This document shows positions 1-7,693 of a stretch of DNA of 64,000 bases, piece after piece. A program made the translations under genes and the position numbers. Numbering within the stretch: position 1 is the stretch's first letter; each line of letters starts with the position of its first letter. The DNA is from CAZGUH01 sp964529005. GTDB taxonomy: Bacteria > Actinomycetota > Acidimicrobiia > Acidimicrobiales > Ilumatobacteraceae. The stretch lies in assembly GCA_964529005.1 (NCBI GenBank), contig CAZGUH010000016.1, positions 11,162-75,161 on the forward strand, in the 5' to 3' direction. The notes below the pieces were generated by a model. It saw nothing but the letters and a program-made list of their open reading frames with translations, was not told the origin of the DNA and ran no database searches.

Positions 1-486
1 CGGCAGGATCGGCTCACCGGTCGAGAACTGCGCGTTCTCCTTGATGACGAACGTCCAGACGGTCGCGTCCTCGTTCGGCTCGACCGACTCGGCGACCAGC
101 GGCTCGACCGTGGGATTGTCCGGATCGGTGGAGTCCACCTCGGTCAGCCCGTCGTACAGCGCGTTGATCACCTGGTAGGCATCGAGCGTGCTGTTGAGCG
201 CCGGGTCGATGTGCTCCGGCGGGTCACCGACGAACGTGCCGAGGTCGATGAACTCCCCACCGCCGCCGCCACCTCCGCCGTCCGGAGTCGTCCCCGTCGA
301 CCCGCTCGTCGATTCCGTCGTCGATTCGGTCGTCGATTCGGTCGTCGAATCGCTCGACGTTCCGCCGCTGGTCCCGCTGCTGGTGTCACCGACCTCGCCG
401 TCGTCGTCGTCCCCGCCGCAGGCGGCGATCCCCAACGAGACCGCTGCCAGGACAGCGGCCATGCGACGTGCTCGCGCTCCCCCCAT
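1..486 (-). CDS. ABC transporter substrate-binding lipoprotein (family 5), N-terminal fragment
   Basis: The frame is open to the left edge, so only the first 162 residues are present. It begins with a short charged segment, a hydrophobic stretch and the lipobox LGIAAC (Cys around residue 23), so it should be a membrane-anchored lipoprotein. A low-complexity linker with repeated STTE units follows, then sequence typical of SBP_bac_5 proteins: an NALYDGLTEV segment and a VWTFVIKENAQFSTG segment. I chose the ATG at 486 because GGAGGAGA lies about seven bases upstream. The family binds peptides, nickel or other small solutes for an ABC importer; the ligand cannot be read here. Its permease and ATPase genes would lie beyond the left edge. 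Confidence 0.88.
   Translation of the reverse strand, partial: MGGARARRMAAVLAAVSLGIAACGGDDDDGEVGDTSSGTSGGTSSDSTTESTTESTTESTSGSTGTTPDGGGGGGGGEFIDLGTFVGDPPEHIDPALNSTLDAYQVINALYDGLTEVDSTDPDNPTVEPLVAESVEPNEDATVWTFVIKENAQFSTGEPILP
308..355. repeat. 12-bp tandem repeat, 4 copies (linker of lipoprotein)
   Basis: Four in-frame copies of a 12-base unit close to GTCGATTCGGTC lie in the segment encoding the linker after the lipobox, giving STTE repeats. The middle two copies are identical. Being a multiple of three, copy-number change would only alter linker length. Confidence 0.85.
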
Positions 487-632
487 GGCTATCTCTCCTC
501 CCCGGCCGGGAAGCCCGCCCGGCCATACGGGTGATTGCCCGAAGTACCCCGGCGCCGTGGCGGTTGATACACCGGGAGGCTGCTCACCGATTGTGAGACG
601 CGTGCCGGAAACGCAACCGAAGCGTCACGACG

Positions 633-671
633 ACGTCAGCGCGAAACGTCAGCGCGAAACGTCAGCGAGAA
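633..671. repeat. 13-bp tandem repeat, 3 copies, intergenic
   Basis: Three head-to-tail copies of ACGTCAGCGCGAA (the last with one change) lie between the divergent lipoprotein gene and the PNPOx-like gene. The rest of this 225-base gap shows no gene or clear promoter. Confidence 0.85.
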
Positions 672-711
672 CGTCGCGGCGCGAACCCCTCGGTGATGCA
701 AGGCTGGTCCG

Positions 712-1275
712 ATGGCACAGGTGATCGACTCGCTCCACGAGGAGCTGATCCAATGGATCCGCGCCCAGCACGTCTTCTTCGTCGCGTCGGCGCCCACCGA
801 CGGTGGGCACGTCAACCTCTCGCCCAAAGGACTCGATTCGTTGCGCGTGCTCGACGACCGCACGGTCGCCTACCTCGACCTCACCGGCAGCGGCGCCGAG
901 ACCATCGCCCATCTGCGCGAGAACGGCCGCTTGACGATCATGATGTGCGCGTTCGACGGGCCGCCGCGCATCCTGCGGCTGTTCGGCGCCGGTCAGGCGC
1001 ACGTGCGCGGCAGCGCCCGCTACGACGAGTTGGCGCCGTGCTTTCCCGACATGCCTGGCGCCCGCGCGATCGTCGAGCTGGCGATCCAGCGCATCCAGAC
1101 GTCGTGCGGGTACGCGGTTCCGTTCATGGAGCACCGCGCCGAGCGCCCCACGCTGCATCAGTGGGCGCGCCGCAAGGGCGAGGACGGGATCGCCGCCTAC
1201 TGGGCCGAGAAGAACCGCACGAGCATCGACGGCTTGCCCGCGATCGATCCCGTCGAGCCGGTCGCGCGCAGCTGA
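712..1275 (+). CDS. Pyridoxamine 5'-phosphate oxidase (PNPOx)-like flavin-binding protein
   Basis: This 187-residue protein fits the split beta-barrel PNPOx-like family. The N-terminal part has the pattern FFVASAPTDGGHVNLSPKG (residues about 22-40), typical of family members that hold FMN, heme or F420 between two subunits. Next come the GSGAETIAHLRENGRLTIM and PPRILRLFGAG segments. Proteins of this subgroup are usually uncharacterised oxidoreductases; this is not the true PdxH, whose C-terminal substrate-binding part is missing. ATG 712 has an AAGG eight bases upstream. The gene stands alone between a divergent lipoprotein gene and a convergent aldo/keto reductase, with a 21-base gap to the latter that contains no evident terminator. 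Confidence 0.88.
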   Translation: MAQVIDSLHEELIQWIRAQHVFFVASAPTDGGHVNLSPKGLDSLRVLDDRTVAYLDLTGSGAETIAHLRENGRLTIMMCAFDGPPRILRLFGAGQAHVRGSARYDELAPCFPDMPGARAIVELAIQRIQTSCGYAVPFMEHRAERPTLHQWARRKGEDGIAAYWAEKNRTSIDGLPAIDPVEPVARS

Positions 1276-1296
1276 CGCGGGTCCAGGGCGCGAGCG

Positions 1297-2277
1297 TCAG
1301 CGAAAGCCGCGCGACGCCGCGTCGAGCGCGGCGCGCGCCTCGGCGGACAGCTCGAGATCGGGCGCCGCGGCGAGCGCGTCGAGCTGATCAGGCCGCGATG
1401 CGCCGGCGACCGTCGCGCTCACGCCCGCAGTGCCCAACACCCAGGCGAGCGCGACCTCGGTCATCGACACGTCGTGCTCACGAGCGACGTCGTACACGGT
1501 GTCGACCACTCCCCACGCGTCGTCGACCTGCCGCTGGCGGTCGATGCCACGTCCGGTGCGCTCGTACGCGAGGAACAGCCGGTAGTCGTCGGGGATCCCC
1601 GACGTCCGGTCGTACTTGCCGCTCAGAAGGCCAGCGGCGACCGCGTAGTACGGGATGGCGCCGATGCCGAGCGCATCGGCGAGCGGGAAGAGGTCGCGCT
1701 CGGGAGCTCGCCGCACGAGGCTGTACGACACCTGGAGCGCTGCGATCCGGCTGAGGTCGCCGGCCGTCACGACGTTGGCCGCCAGCGCGAGCTGCCACGC
1801 TTCGAAGTTCGACAGCCCGACGTAGTGCACCTTTCCGCCGCGCACGAGGTGGTCGAACGCCTCGAGCGTCTCGTGCAGCGGCGTGTCGTCGATCCACGTG
1901 TGCAGGTAGAGCAGATCGATGCAGTTCACCTGGAGGCGGCGCAGGCTCGCCTCGCACGCCTCGACGATGTGCTTGCGGCTGCCGCCGCGATCGTTCGGGC
2001 CGGGGCCCGTCACGAACCCGCACTTGGTCGCGATCACGAGCTGATCGCGCTTGCGGCGCGCCCAGCGGCCGATGATCTCCTCGGTGCGTCCGTACGACCC
2101 CGGACCGGGCGGGTACGGATAGATGTTGCCCGTGTCGAGGAACGTGATGCCGAGCTCGACAGCGCGATCGAGCAGCGCGACGGACTGCGCTTCGTCGAGC
2201 CTGCTGCCGAGCTGCATCGTGCCCAGGCAGACGCGGCTCACCTCGATCCCCGTCGCGCCGAGCTTTGCGTACTTCAT
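1297..2277 (-). CDS. Aldo/keto reductase
   Basis: The 326-residue protein has the standard AKR TIM-barrel layout. The catalytic set is visible: Asp48 and Tyr53 in LDTGNIY, Lys85 in IATKCG, and His in the LLYLHTW strand (about 126). The late segment with VAGASRPDQLDALAAA near the C terminus is the cofactor-phosphate region seen in NADPH-using members. It would reduce an aldehyde or ketone with NADPH in the cytosol. It is the last gene of a minus-strand operon with a CoA transferase, acyl-CoA dehydrogenase, thiolase and 3-hydroxyacyl-CoA dehydrogenase; 18 bases separate it from the CoA transferase stop. The substrate is unknown; a role in removing aldehydes or oxo-intermediates of the same pathway is inferred. 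Confidence 0.92.
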   Translation of the reverse strand: MKYAKLGATGIEVSRVCLGTMQLGSRLDEAQSVALLDRAVELGITFLDTGNIYPYPPGPGSYGRTEEIIGRWARRKRDQLVIATKCGFVTGPGPNDRGGSRKHIVEACEASLRRLQVNCIDLLYLHTWIDDTPLHETLEAFDHLVRGGKVHYVGLSNFEAWQLALAANVVTAGDLSRIAALQVSYSLVRRAPERDLFPLADALGIGAIPYYAVAAGLLSGKYDRTSGIPDDYRLFLAYERTGRGIDRQRQVDDAWGVVDTVYDVAREHDVSMTEVALAWVLGTAGVSATVAGASRPDQLDALAAAPDLELSAEARAALDAASRGFR

Positions 2278-2295
2278 CTCGTCGACCGAGCTCGC

Positions 2296-3438
2296 TCACA
2301 GACCGAGCTCGGCGAGCACCGCGGCGGTGTGTTCGCCGAGCGCCGGCACGGACCCCATCGCCGGCTCGCCCCACTGCGGGACGATCGGCGGGGGCAGCAG
2401 CGCCCGGACCGGGCCCGCCGGCGAGTCGACCTCACGCCAGCGGTCGCGCTCGGCGAGCTGCGGATGGCGCAGCAGGTCGATCGACGAGTTGAGGCGCCCG
2501 TTGGCGATGCCGGCGGCGTCGAGCGCGGCGATCGCCTCGGCCGATGGCAGCCGCGCGATCGCGGCGGCGACGAGCGCATGCACCTCGTCGCGCCGGGCGA
2601 CCCGATTCGTCATCCCGAGGTAGTCCGGATCGTCGGCCAGCTCGGGCCGGTGCAACACGTCGGTGGCGAGGCGCGACCATTCGCGGTCGTTCTGGCAGCC
2701 GAGCACGATGCTGTCGCCGTCGCTCGTGGAGAACGCGCCGTACGGGACGATCGCATGGTGCCCGATACCGCGGGGCGCGTGCTCCAGCCCGGTGTAGGCG
2801 CTGTAGTACAGGCTGTAGTTCATCCACTCGGCCATGGCGTCGAACATGCTCACCGCGATCGCCGCCCCGCGGCCCGTCTTCTCCCGCCCGAACAGCGCGG
2901 CGAGGATCGTGCTGTAGGCGTAGACGCCGGCCGCGATGTCGGCGAACGGCCCGCCGGGCTTGGCGCGCTGGTCATCGGTCCCGGTGACCGACACCGACGC
3001 CGCCTCGGCTTGCACGACGAGGTCGTAGGCACGCTTGCCCGCGTACGGGCCGTCGGCGCCGAAGCCGGTCATGTCGCAGGCGACGATGCGGTCGAAGCGC
3101 CCCACCAACTGGGCGGCGGCGACGTTCTGGCGCTCCGCGGCGCCCGGCCCGAGGTTCTGCACGAACACGTCGGCGCGCGCCAGCAGCCGTTCGAGCGCTT
3201 CGGCGCCCTCGGGCGACTTGGTGTCGAGCGCGACGGACTCCTTGCCGCGGTTGAGCCACACGAAGTAGGTCGCCATGCCCTTGACGTGATCGTCGTAGTC
3301 ACGGGCGAAGTCCCCGACACCCGGCCGCTCGATCTTGATCACGCGGGCGCCGAGGTCGGCGAGGTGACGAGTCGCGAACGGCGCCGCGACCGCCTGCTCC
3401 ATCGCGACGACGACCGTTCCTTCGAGCGGGAGCGCCAT
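2296..3438 (-). CDS. Class III CoA transferase (CaiB/BaiF family)
   Basis: At 380 residues it is close to the usual 380-400 for family III CoA transferases, which pass CoA between carboxylic acids through an acyl-aspartyl intermediate. The N terminus has the expected GTVVVAMEQAVAAPFATRHL and LADLGARVIKIERPGVGD segments. The probable catalytic Asp is Asp139 in KRAYDLVVQAEA. A GREKTGRGAAIAVSMFDAM segment marks the helical hinge. Its ATG overlaps the stop of the acyl-CoA dehydrogenase by one base (TGATG), so the two are probably translationally coupled. It likely activates the acid that the neighbouring beta-oxidation enzymes then degrade; donor and acceptor are not deducible. Confidence 0.93.
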   Translation of the reverse strand: MALPLEGTVVVAMEQAVAAPFATRHLADLGARVIKIERPGVGDFARDYDDHVKGMATYFVWLNRGKESVALDTKSPEGAEALERLLARADVFVQNLGPGAAERQNVAAAQLVGRFDRIVACDMTGFGADGPYAGKRAYDLVVQAEAASVSVTGTDDQRAKPGGPFADIAAGVYAYSTILAALFGREKTGRGAAIAVSMFDAMAEWMNYSLYYSAYTGLEHAPRGIGHHAIVPYGAFSTSDGDSIVLGCQNDREWSRLATDVLHRPELADDPDYLGMTNRVARRDEVHALVAAAIARLPSAEAIAALDAAGIANGRLNSSIDLLRHPQLAERDRWREVDSPAGPVRALLPPPIVPQWGEPAMGSVPALGEHTAAVLAELGL

Positions 3439-4595
3439 CAGCCGCGGGTGGCGTCCCCGAGCAACTGCCGGGCGATGATGCTCTGCTGGATCTGGCTCGT
3501 GCCCTCGTAGATGCGGAACAGCCGCGCGTCGCGGTAGAAGCGCTCGACCGGCACGCCCGCCATGTAGCCCGCGCCGCCGTGCACCTGCACCGCACGATCG
3601 GCGATGCGCCCGACGGCTTCGCTGGCGAAGTACTTGGCGCACGACGGCCCGAGCTTGCGGTCCGCGCCGCTGTCGTAGTCCTGCGCGACCGACAGCACCA
3701 GCGAGCGCGCCGCCACGTAGTCGGTCTGGGCGTCGGCGATCAGTCCCTGCACGAGCTGGAACGTGGCGATCGGCTTGCCGCCTTGCTTGCGGCTCTGGGC
3801 GTAGGCGACCGCCTCGTCGACGAGGCGCTCGGCCATGCCGACGCACAGCGCCGCGATGTGGATGCGGCCGTGGGCCAGGCAGCCCATCGCCGTGCGGAAG
3901 CCGTTGCCGATCCCGGCGTCGCCACCCACCACGTTCTCGTGCGGGACACGGACCCCGTTGAGGGAGACGTCCGCCGTCCACGCCCCGCGCTGGCCCATCT
4001 TGTGGTCCTTCGGACCGACGTCGAGCCCGGCCGTCTCGCGCGGGACGATGAACGTGGTGATGCCACGCGATCCGGATGCGGCGGCGTCCGATCGAGCGAA
4101 GACCAAGAACACGTCGGCGAGCGGCGCGTTGGTGATGAACCGCTTGGTCCCGTCGAGCACCCACGTGTCGCCGTCGCGGACGGCCGACGTCGACAGGTCC
4201 GACGGATCGGACCCCGCTTCGGGCTCGGTGAGCGCGAACGCGGCGACGACCTCGCCCGAGGCGATGCGCGGCAGCCATTCCTTCTTCTGCGCGTCGGCGC
4301 CGCCCAGCATCAGCACGTGCCCGGCGATGCCGTTGTTGGTGCCGAACATCGACCGCAACGACGGGGTGGTGTAGCCGAGCTCCATCACGAGCCGGGCCTC
4401 TTCGTGCATCGACAGGCCCAGGCCGCCGTACTCCTCGGGGATCGCGAACCCGAACAGGCCCATGTCTTTCGCGGCCTGACGGATCCCTTCGGGGATCGCG
4501 TCGGTGTCCTCGATCTCCTGCTCCGCAGGAACCACGCGATCGCGGATGAACGAGCGGACCGACGCGAGGATCTCTTCCAGCAGCGCGGCATCCAT
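3438..4595 (-). CDS. Acyl-CoA dehydrogenase
   Basis: A full-length 385-residue FAD-dependent acyl-CoA dehydrogenase. The FAD/substrate signature is AFALTEPEAGSDPSD (about 119-133), the middle domain has GTKRFITNAPLADVFLV, and the C-terminal domain has VQVHGGAGYM and FRIYEGTSQIQQSIIARQLL. The Glu of YEGTS is the expected catalytic base. The electron acceptor would be electron-transfer flavoprotein, which is not encoded here. The neighbours (thiolase, 3-hydroxyacyl-CoA dehydrogenase, CoA transferase) make a beta-oxidation set, although no enoyl-CoA hydratase lies in this operon; those at 21456 and 29007 could serve. Start ATG 4595 follows an AAAGAAACGGAGTG stretch. Confidence 0.95.
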   Translation of the reverse strand: MDAALLEEILASVRSFIRDRVVPAEQEIEDTDAIPEGIRQAAKDMGLFGFAIPEEYGGLGLSMHEEARLVMELGYTTPSLRSMFGTNNGIAGHVLMLGGADAQKKEWLPRIASGEVVAAFALTEPEAGSDPSDLSTSAVRDGDTWVLDGTKRFITNAPLADVFLVFARSDAAASGSRGITTFIVPRETAGLDVGPKDHKMGQRGAWTADVSLNGVRVPHENVVGGDAGIGNGFRTAMGCLAHGRIHIAALCVGMAERLVDEAVAYAQSRKQGGKPIATFQLVQGLIADAQTDYVAARSLVLSVAQDYDSGADRKLGPSCAKYFASEAVGRIADRAVQVHGGAGYMAGVPVERFYRDARLFRIYEGTSQIQQSIIARQLLGDATRG

Positions 4596-4613
4596 GACGA
4601 CACTCCGTTTCTT

Positions 4614-5852
4614 TCAGGGCCAGCGTTCGAACACGGCCGCGAGACCTTGCCCGCCGCCGATGCACATCGTCTCCAGTCCGTACCGGCCGTCGCGCCGGTC
4701 GAGCTCGCGCAGCAACGTCGCCAGGATCCGGCCACCCGTGGCGCCGACGGGGTGGCCGAGCGAGATACCCGACCCGAGGACGTTGAGCCGCTCGAAGTCT
4801 CCGTCGACGAACTTCCACTCGCGCGTGCACGCCAGCACCTGCGCGGCGAACGCCTCGTTCAGCTCGATCAGATCGATGTCGGCGAGCGTCAACCCTGCTC
4901 GGTCGAGGGCCTTGGCTGTCGACGGCACGGGACCGATCCCCATGGTGCGCGGCGGGACGCCGGCGACGGCCCACGACACGAGCCGGCCGAACGGGCGCAG
5001 ACCGAGGTCGGCCGCCCGCTGGGGTGTGGTGACGATGCAGGCCGACGCGGCGTCGTTCTGCCCGCTGGCGTTGCCGGCGGTGACCGTCGCGTCCGGGTCG
5101 CTCGCGCGGAGAACCGGCCGCAGCGCGGCGAGGCTCTCGATCGTGGTGTCGCGCCGAGGATGCTCGTCGCGTGCGATGACCGACTCGTTGCCCTTGCGAT
5201 CGCGGACCGTGACCGGGACGATCTCGGCGTCGAACAGCCCGGCGTCCTGGGCCGCGACCGCGCGCTGGTGGGAGCGGTACGCCAGCTCGTCCTGCTCGGC
5301 GCGGCCGACCCCGTACTCGCGGCGCAGGTTCTCCGCCGTTTCGAGCATGCCCCCGGGCACGGGATAGAGCTCGCCGCCCGCGGTCTCACGGGCACGAGTG
5401 AGCCGGTCGTGCAGCACCACCGGACCGCTCCCGGCGCCGTAGCGGACGGCGGTCGAGTAGAACTCGACCTGGCTCATCGACTCGGCGCCGCCGGCGACGA
5501 CGATGTCGCTCGCGCCCGCCTGCACCTGCATCGCGGCGTTGATCACCGCCTGGAGACCCGAGCCGCAGCGGCGGTCGAGCTGGTACCCGGCGACATCGAT
5601 CGGGAACCCGGCGTCGAGCGCGGCGACACGGCCGATCGCGGGCGCCTCACCGTTCGGGTAGCACTGGCCGAAGATCACGTCGTCGACGTCCGCGGGCTCG
5701 ATGCCGCTGCGATCGACGAGCCCGCGCAGCACGGTGGCGGCGAGCGCGGTGGCCGTCACGTCCCGGAACATGCCGCCCGCACGCCCGATGGGCGTGCGCA
5801 CCGGCTCGCAGATGACGGCCTCACGCATCGTCGTGTTCGACCTCGTCACCAT
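4614..5852 (-). CDS. Thiolase (acetyl-CoA C-acyltransferase)
   Basis: A 412-residue degradative-type thiolase with all active-site elements: nucleophilic Cys96 in LDRRCGSGLQAV, NEAFAAQVLA, GSGISLGHPVGATGGR with the catalytic His, and MCIGGGQGLAAVFE near the C terminus with the second Cys. It cleaves 3-oxoacyl-CoA with CoA to acetyl-CoA and a shortened acyl-CoA, or runs in reverse. The first ATG (5852) overlaps the 3-hydroxyacyl-CoA dehydrogenase stop by seven bases. A second in-frame ATG at 5828, preceded by GAGGTCG about ten bases upstream, is an equally good start and would remove the odd N-terminal MVTRSNTT. The function is well supported; chain-length range is not. Confidence 0.95.
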   Translation of the reverse strand: MVTRSNTTMREAVICEPVRTPIGRAGGMFRDVTATALAATVLRGLVDRSGIEPADVDDVIFGQCYPNGEAPAIGRVAALDAGFPIDVAGYQLDRRCGSGLQAVINAAMQVQAGASDIVVAGGAESMSQVEFYSTAVRYGAGSGPVVLHDRLTRARETAGGELYPVPGGMLETAENLRREYGVGRAEQDELAYRSHQRAVAAQDAGLFDAEIVPVTVRDRKGNESVIARDEHPRRDTTIESLAALRPVLRASDPDATVTAGNASGQNDAASACIVTTPQRAADLGLRPFGRLVSWAVAGVPPRTMGIGPVPSTAKALDRAGLTLADIDLIELNEAFAAQVLACTREWKFVDGDFERLNVLGSGISLGHPVGATGGRILATLLRELDRRDGRYGLETMCIGGGQGLAAVFERWP

Positions 5853-6682
5853 GCGAAGAACCCCTTTCCGCTCTTCTTGCCGAGGTTGCCGGCAGCCACC
5901 ATCTCGCGCAGCAGCGCCGGCGGCTCGAACCGTGGGCCGAGCGTCGCTGCCAGGTGGTCGGCGATGGCCAGGCGCACGTCGAGGCCGACGAGATCGGTGA
6001 GCCGCAACGGGCCCATCGGGAACTTGTATCCGAGGACCATGCCACGGTCGATGTCCTCGGCCGAGGCGACGCCCTCTTCCAGCATGCGGATCGCTTCGAG
6101 GCCGATCGCCACCCCCAACCGGCTGGTCGCGAACCCGGGCGAGTCGCGCACGAGGATCGTTTCCTTCCCGAGCAGCTGCACCCAGGCCGCCGCTTCGTCC
6201 ACCGTGGCGCGATCGGTCTTCGTCCCGACCACGAGCTCGACGAGGAGGGAGTGCGGGACCGGGTTGAAGAAGTGCATCCCGACGAAGCGCTCCGGCCGTG
6301 CCGTCGCGCCCGCCAGCTCGTCGATCGACAGCGAACTCGTGTTGCTGGCGAGCAGGCAGGTCGACGGGACGGACGCCTCGACCGCGGCGAGCACCTGATG
6401 CTTCAGCTCGACGTTCTCGGGCACCGCCTCGATCGCCAGGTGCGCGTCGATCTCGCCGTCCAGCGACGGCGTGACGCTGAGGCGGGTGAGAGCCGCGCTG
6501 TCGAGCTTGCCGCGGAGCCGCTCGACGAGCTTGCCGGCGACGCCGGCGTTCGCTTCCACGAGCCGCACCTCGGCGCCGTTGTCGAGCAGAGCCTGGACGA
6601 TGCCGCCTCCCATCGTCCCGCCCCCGACGACCAGAGCGCGACGCGGCGTAGGGAGGATGTCGGTGCGCGTCATCGACGACAT
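5846..6682 (-). CDS. 3-hydroxyacyl-CoA dehydrogenase
   Basis: The 278-residue protein has an N-terminal NAD-binding fold (VVGGGTMGGGIVQALL, about 18-33) and a C-terminal helical domain. Other marks are SNTSSLSIDEL and HFFNPVPHSLLVE, whose His is the catalytic base, and the ending GNLGKKSGKGFFAW typical of this family and of 3-hydroxybutyryl-CoA dehydrogenases. It oxidises (S)-3-hydroxyacyl-CoA to 3-oxoacyl-CoA with NAD. I start at ATG 6682: an AT-rich -10-like TAATCT lies exactly seven bases before it, suggesting a leaderless mRNA. An in-frame ATG at 6718 would add 12 residues but runs through that promoter. First gene of the operon down to the aldo/keto reductase. Confidence 0.93.
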   Translation of the reverse strand: MSSMTRTDILPTPRRALVVGGGTMGGGIVQALLDNGAEVRLVEANAGVAGKLVERLRGKLDSAALTRLSVTPSLDGEIDAHLAIEAVPENVELKHQVLAAVEASVPSTCLLASNTSSLSIDELAGATARPERFVGMHFFNPVPHSLLVELVVGTKTDRATVDEAAAWVQLLGKETILVRDSPGFATSRLGVAIGLEAIRMLEEGVASAEDIDRGMVLGYKFPMGPLRLTDLVGLDVRLAIADHLAATLGPRFEPPALLREMVAAGNLGKKSGKGFFAW

Positions 6683-6718
6683 TTGAGTTAGATTATTACA
6701 CGAAACAGCGGGTTCCAA
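6683..6718 (-). promoter_or_regulatory. Probable leaderless promoter of the beta-oxidation operon
   Basis: Read on the minus strand, a -35-like TTGGAA (6718-6713), a 17-base spacer and a -10-like TAATCT (6695-6690) end seven bases before ATG 6682. The AT-rich patch stands out in about 70 percent GC surroundings. The string ATAATCTAAC-like here also occurs at the 38499 promoter. Confidence 0.55.
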
Positions 6719-6721
6719 GCC

Positions 6722-7618
6722 TCACCGGGCGAGAGCGTCCGCGAGCCGCCCGACGTACTCGACGTACGCCTGCACAGACCCGAGCCCGAGACCGGTGATC
6801 GACACCGAGCCGTGCGTGCCACCCGCCTGCTCCCAGCGGTCCAGGTCGCGGCGCAGGCCGTCGAACAGTCCGTCGAACACTCCGTCGGACGCTCCGTCGG
6901 AGGGCACGACCGGACCGCGCAGGATCGCCTCCGCGCCGAAGCCGCTGGCGTCGCGTCCCGCGGCGGCGAGCTCGCCGCGCAGGGCCTCCCAGTGCGCCAG
7001 CAGCGACTCACCGCCGATGAAGATGTGCCCGTCCGCGAGCCGTGCCGCCCGCCGCAGCGCGCGCCTGCTGGCCCCGCCGGTCCACAGCGGCACCGGGGAT
7101 GGCGGGCGCGGGACGAGCGCGGCGCGATCGACGGTGTCGAAGCGGCCGTGGAACGCGACGAGCGGCTCGGTCCACAGCAGTCGCAGCAAGCGCAGCTGCT
7201 CGTCCATGCGCGTGCCGCGGGTGGAGAAGTCCACGCCGAGAGCGCGGTACTCGACGTGGTTCCAGCCGATGCCGACCCCGAGGCGGAAGCGACCACCGGA
7301 GAGGATCGCCAGGTCCGCCGCCTGCCGGGCGACGAGCACCGTCTGGCGCTGCGGCAGGATGACGACGCCCGAGGCGAACTCGAGCGTCTCGTACTGACCG
7401 GCGAGGTAGGCGAACAGCACCAGCGGATCGTGGAACGGCGACGTCTCGTCGTAGGGGCCGGCGAGCGGCGGCTTCCGGTCCGCGTGCTGCGCGCCGATCA
7501 CGTGGTCGAACGCGAGCAGGTGGGTGAAGCCGCCGTCGTCGACCGCTGCGGCGATCGCCAGCGCGGCGGTGCGATCGCCGGCCATCTCGACCTGCGGAAA
7601 GACGATCCCGATCTTCAT
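6722..7618 (-). CDS. LLM-class F420-dependent oxidoreductase
   Basis: The 298-residue protein belongs to the bacterial luciferase-like monooxygenase family in its actinobacterial F420 branch. Signs are the N-terminal KIGIVFPQVEMAG, LAFDHVIGAQH, GVVILPQRQTVLVARQAA, and LSGGRFRLGVGIGWNHVEY (about 102-120), the classic cofactor-binding loop. It probably transfers hydride to or from a carbonyl or double bond using F420. The ATG at 7618 begins the conserved MKIGIVFPQ; upstream sequence in frame is not conserved-looking. A tetrapeptide repeat D-G-x-x near residue 240-255 is encoded by a 12-base tandem repeat. Last gene of the transporter operon; its substrate may be the imported compound. Confidence 0.9.
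   Translation of the reverse strand: MKIGIVFPQVEMAGDRTAALAIAAAVDDGGFTHLLAFDHVIGAQHADRKPPLAGPYDETSPFHDPLVLFAYLAGQYETLEFASGVVILPQRQTVLVARQAADLAILSGGRFRLGVGIGWNHVEYRALGVDFSTRGTRMDEQLRLLRLLWTEPLVAFHGRFDTVDRAALVPRPPSPVPLWTGGASRRALRRAARLADGHIFIGGESLLAHWEALRGELAAAGRDASGFGAEAILRGPVVPSDGASDGVFDGLFDGLRRDLDRWEQAGGTHGSVSITGLGLGSVQAYVEYVGRLADALAR
6858..6905. repeat. 12-bp tandem repeat, 4 copies, coding
   Basis: Four units near CCGTCGAACAGT lie inside the LLM oxidoreductase gene and encode a D-G-x-x tetrapeptide repeat. The repeat is in frame, so expansion lengthened the protein without breaking it. Confidence 0.8.
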
Positions 7619-7693
7619 GCGCGGCGTCCGTACCCCACGATGCCCGGGATACCCGCGCATGCCGGCACGCGTCGAGCTGAACGGCGCGGGTGC

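Noticed and set aside
2296..4974. One long minus-strand frame suggesting a fusion
   Set aside because: Only the part from ATG 3438 matches a CoA transferase; the rest overlaps the acyl-CoA dehydrogenase in another frame and is low-complexity.
3579..6398. Very long open frame on the plus strand
   Set aside because: It is antisense to acyl-CoA dehydrogenase, thiolase and 3-hydroxyacyl-CoA dehydrogenase genes with complete motifs. The translation is Arg/His/Asp/Gly-rich, typical of antisense frames in high-GC DNA.
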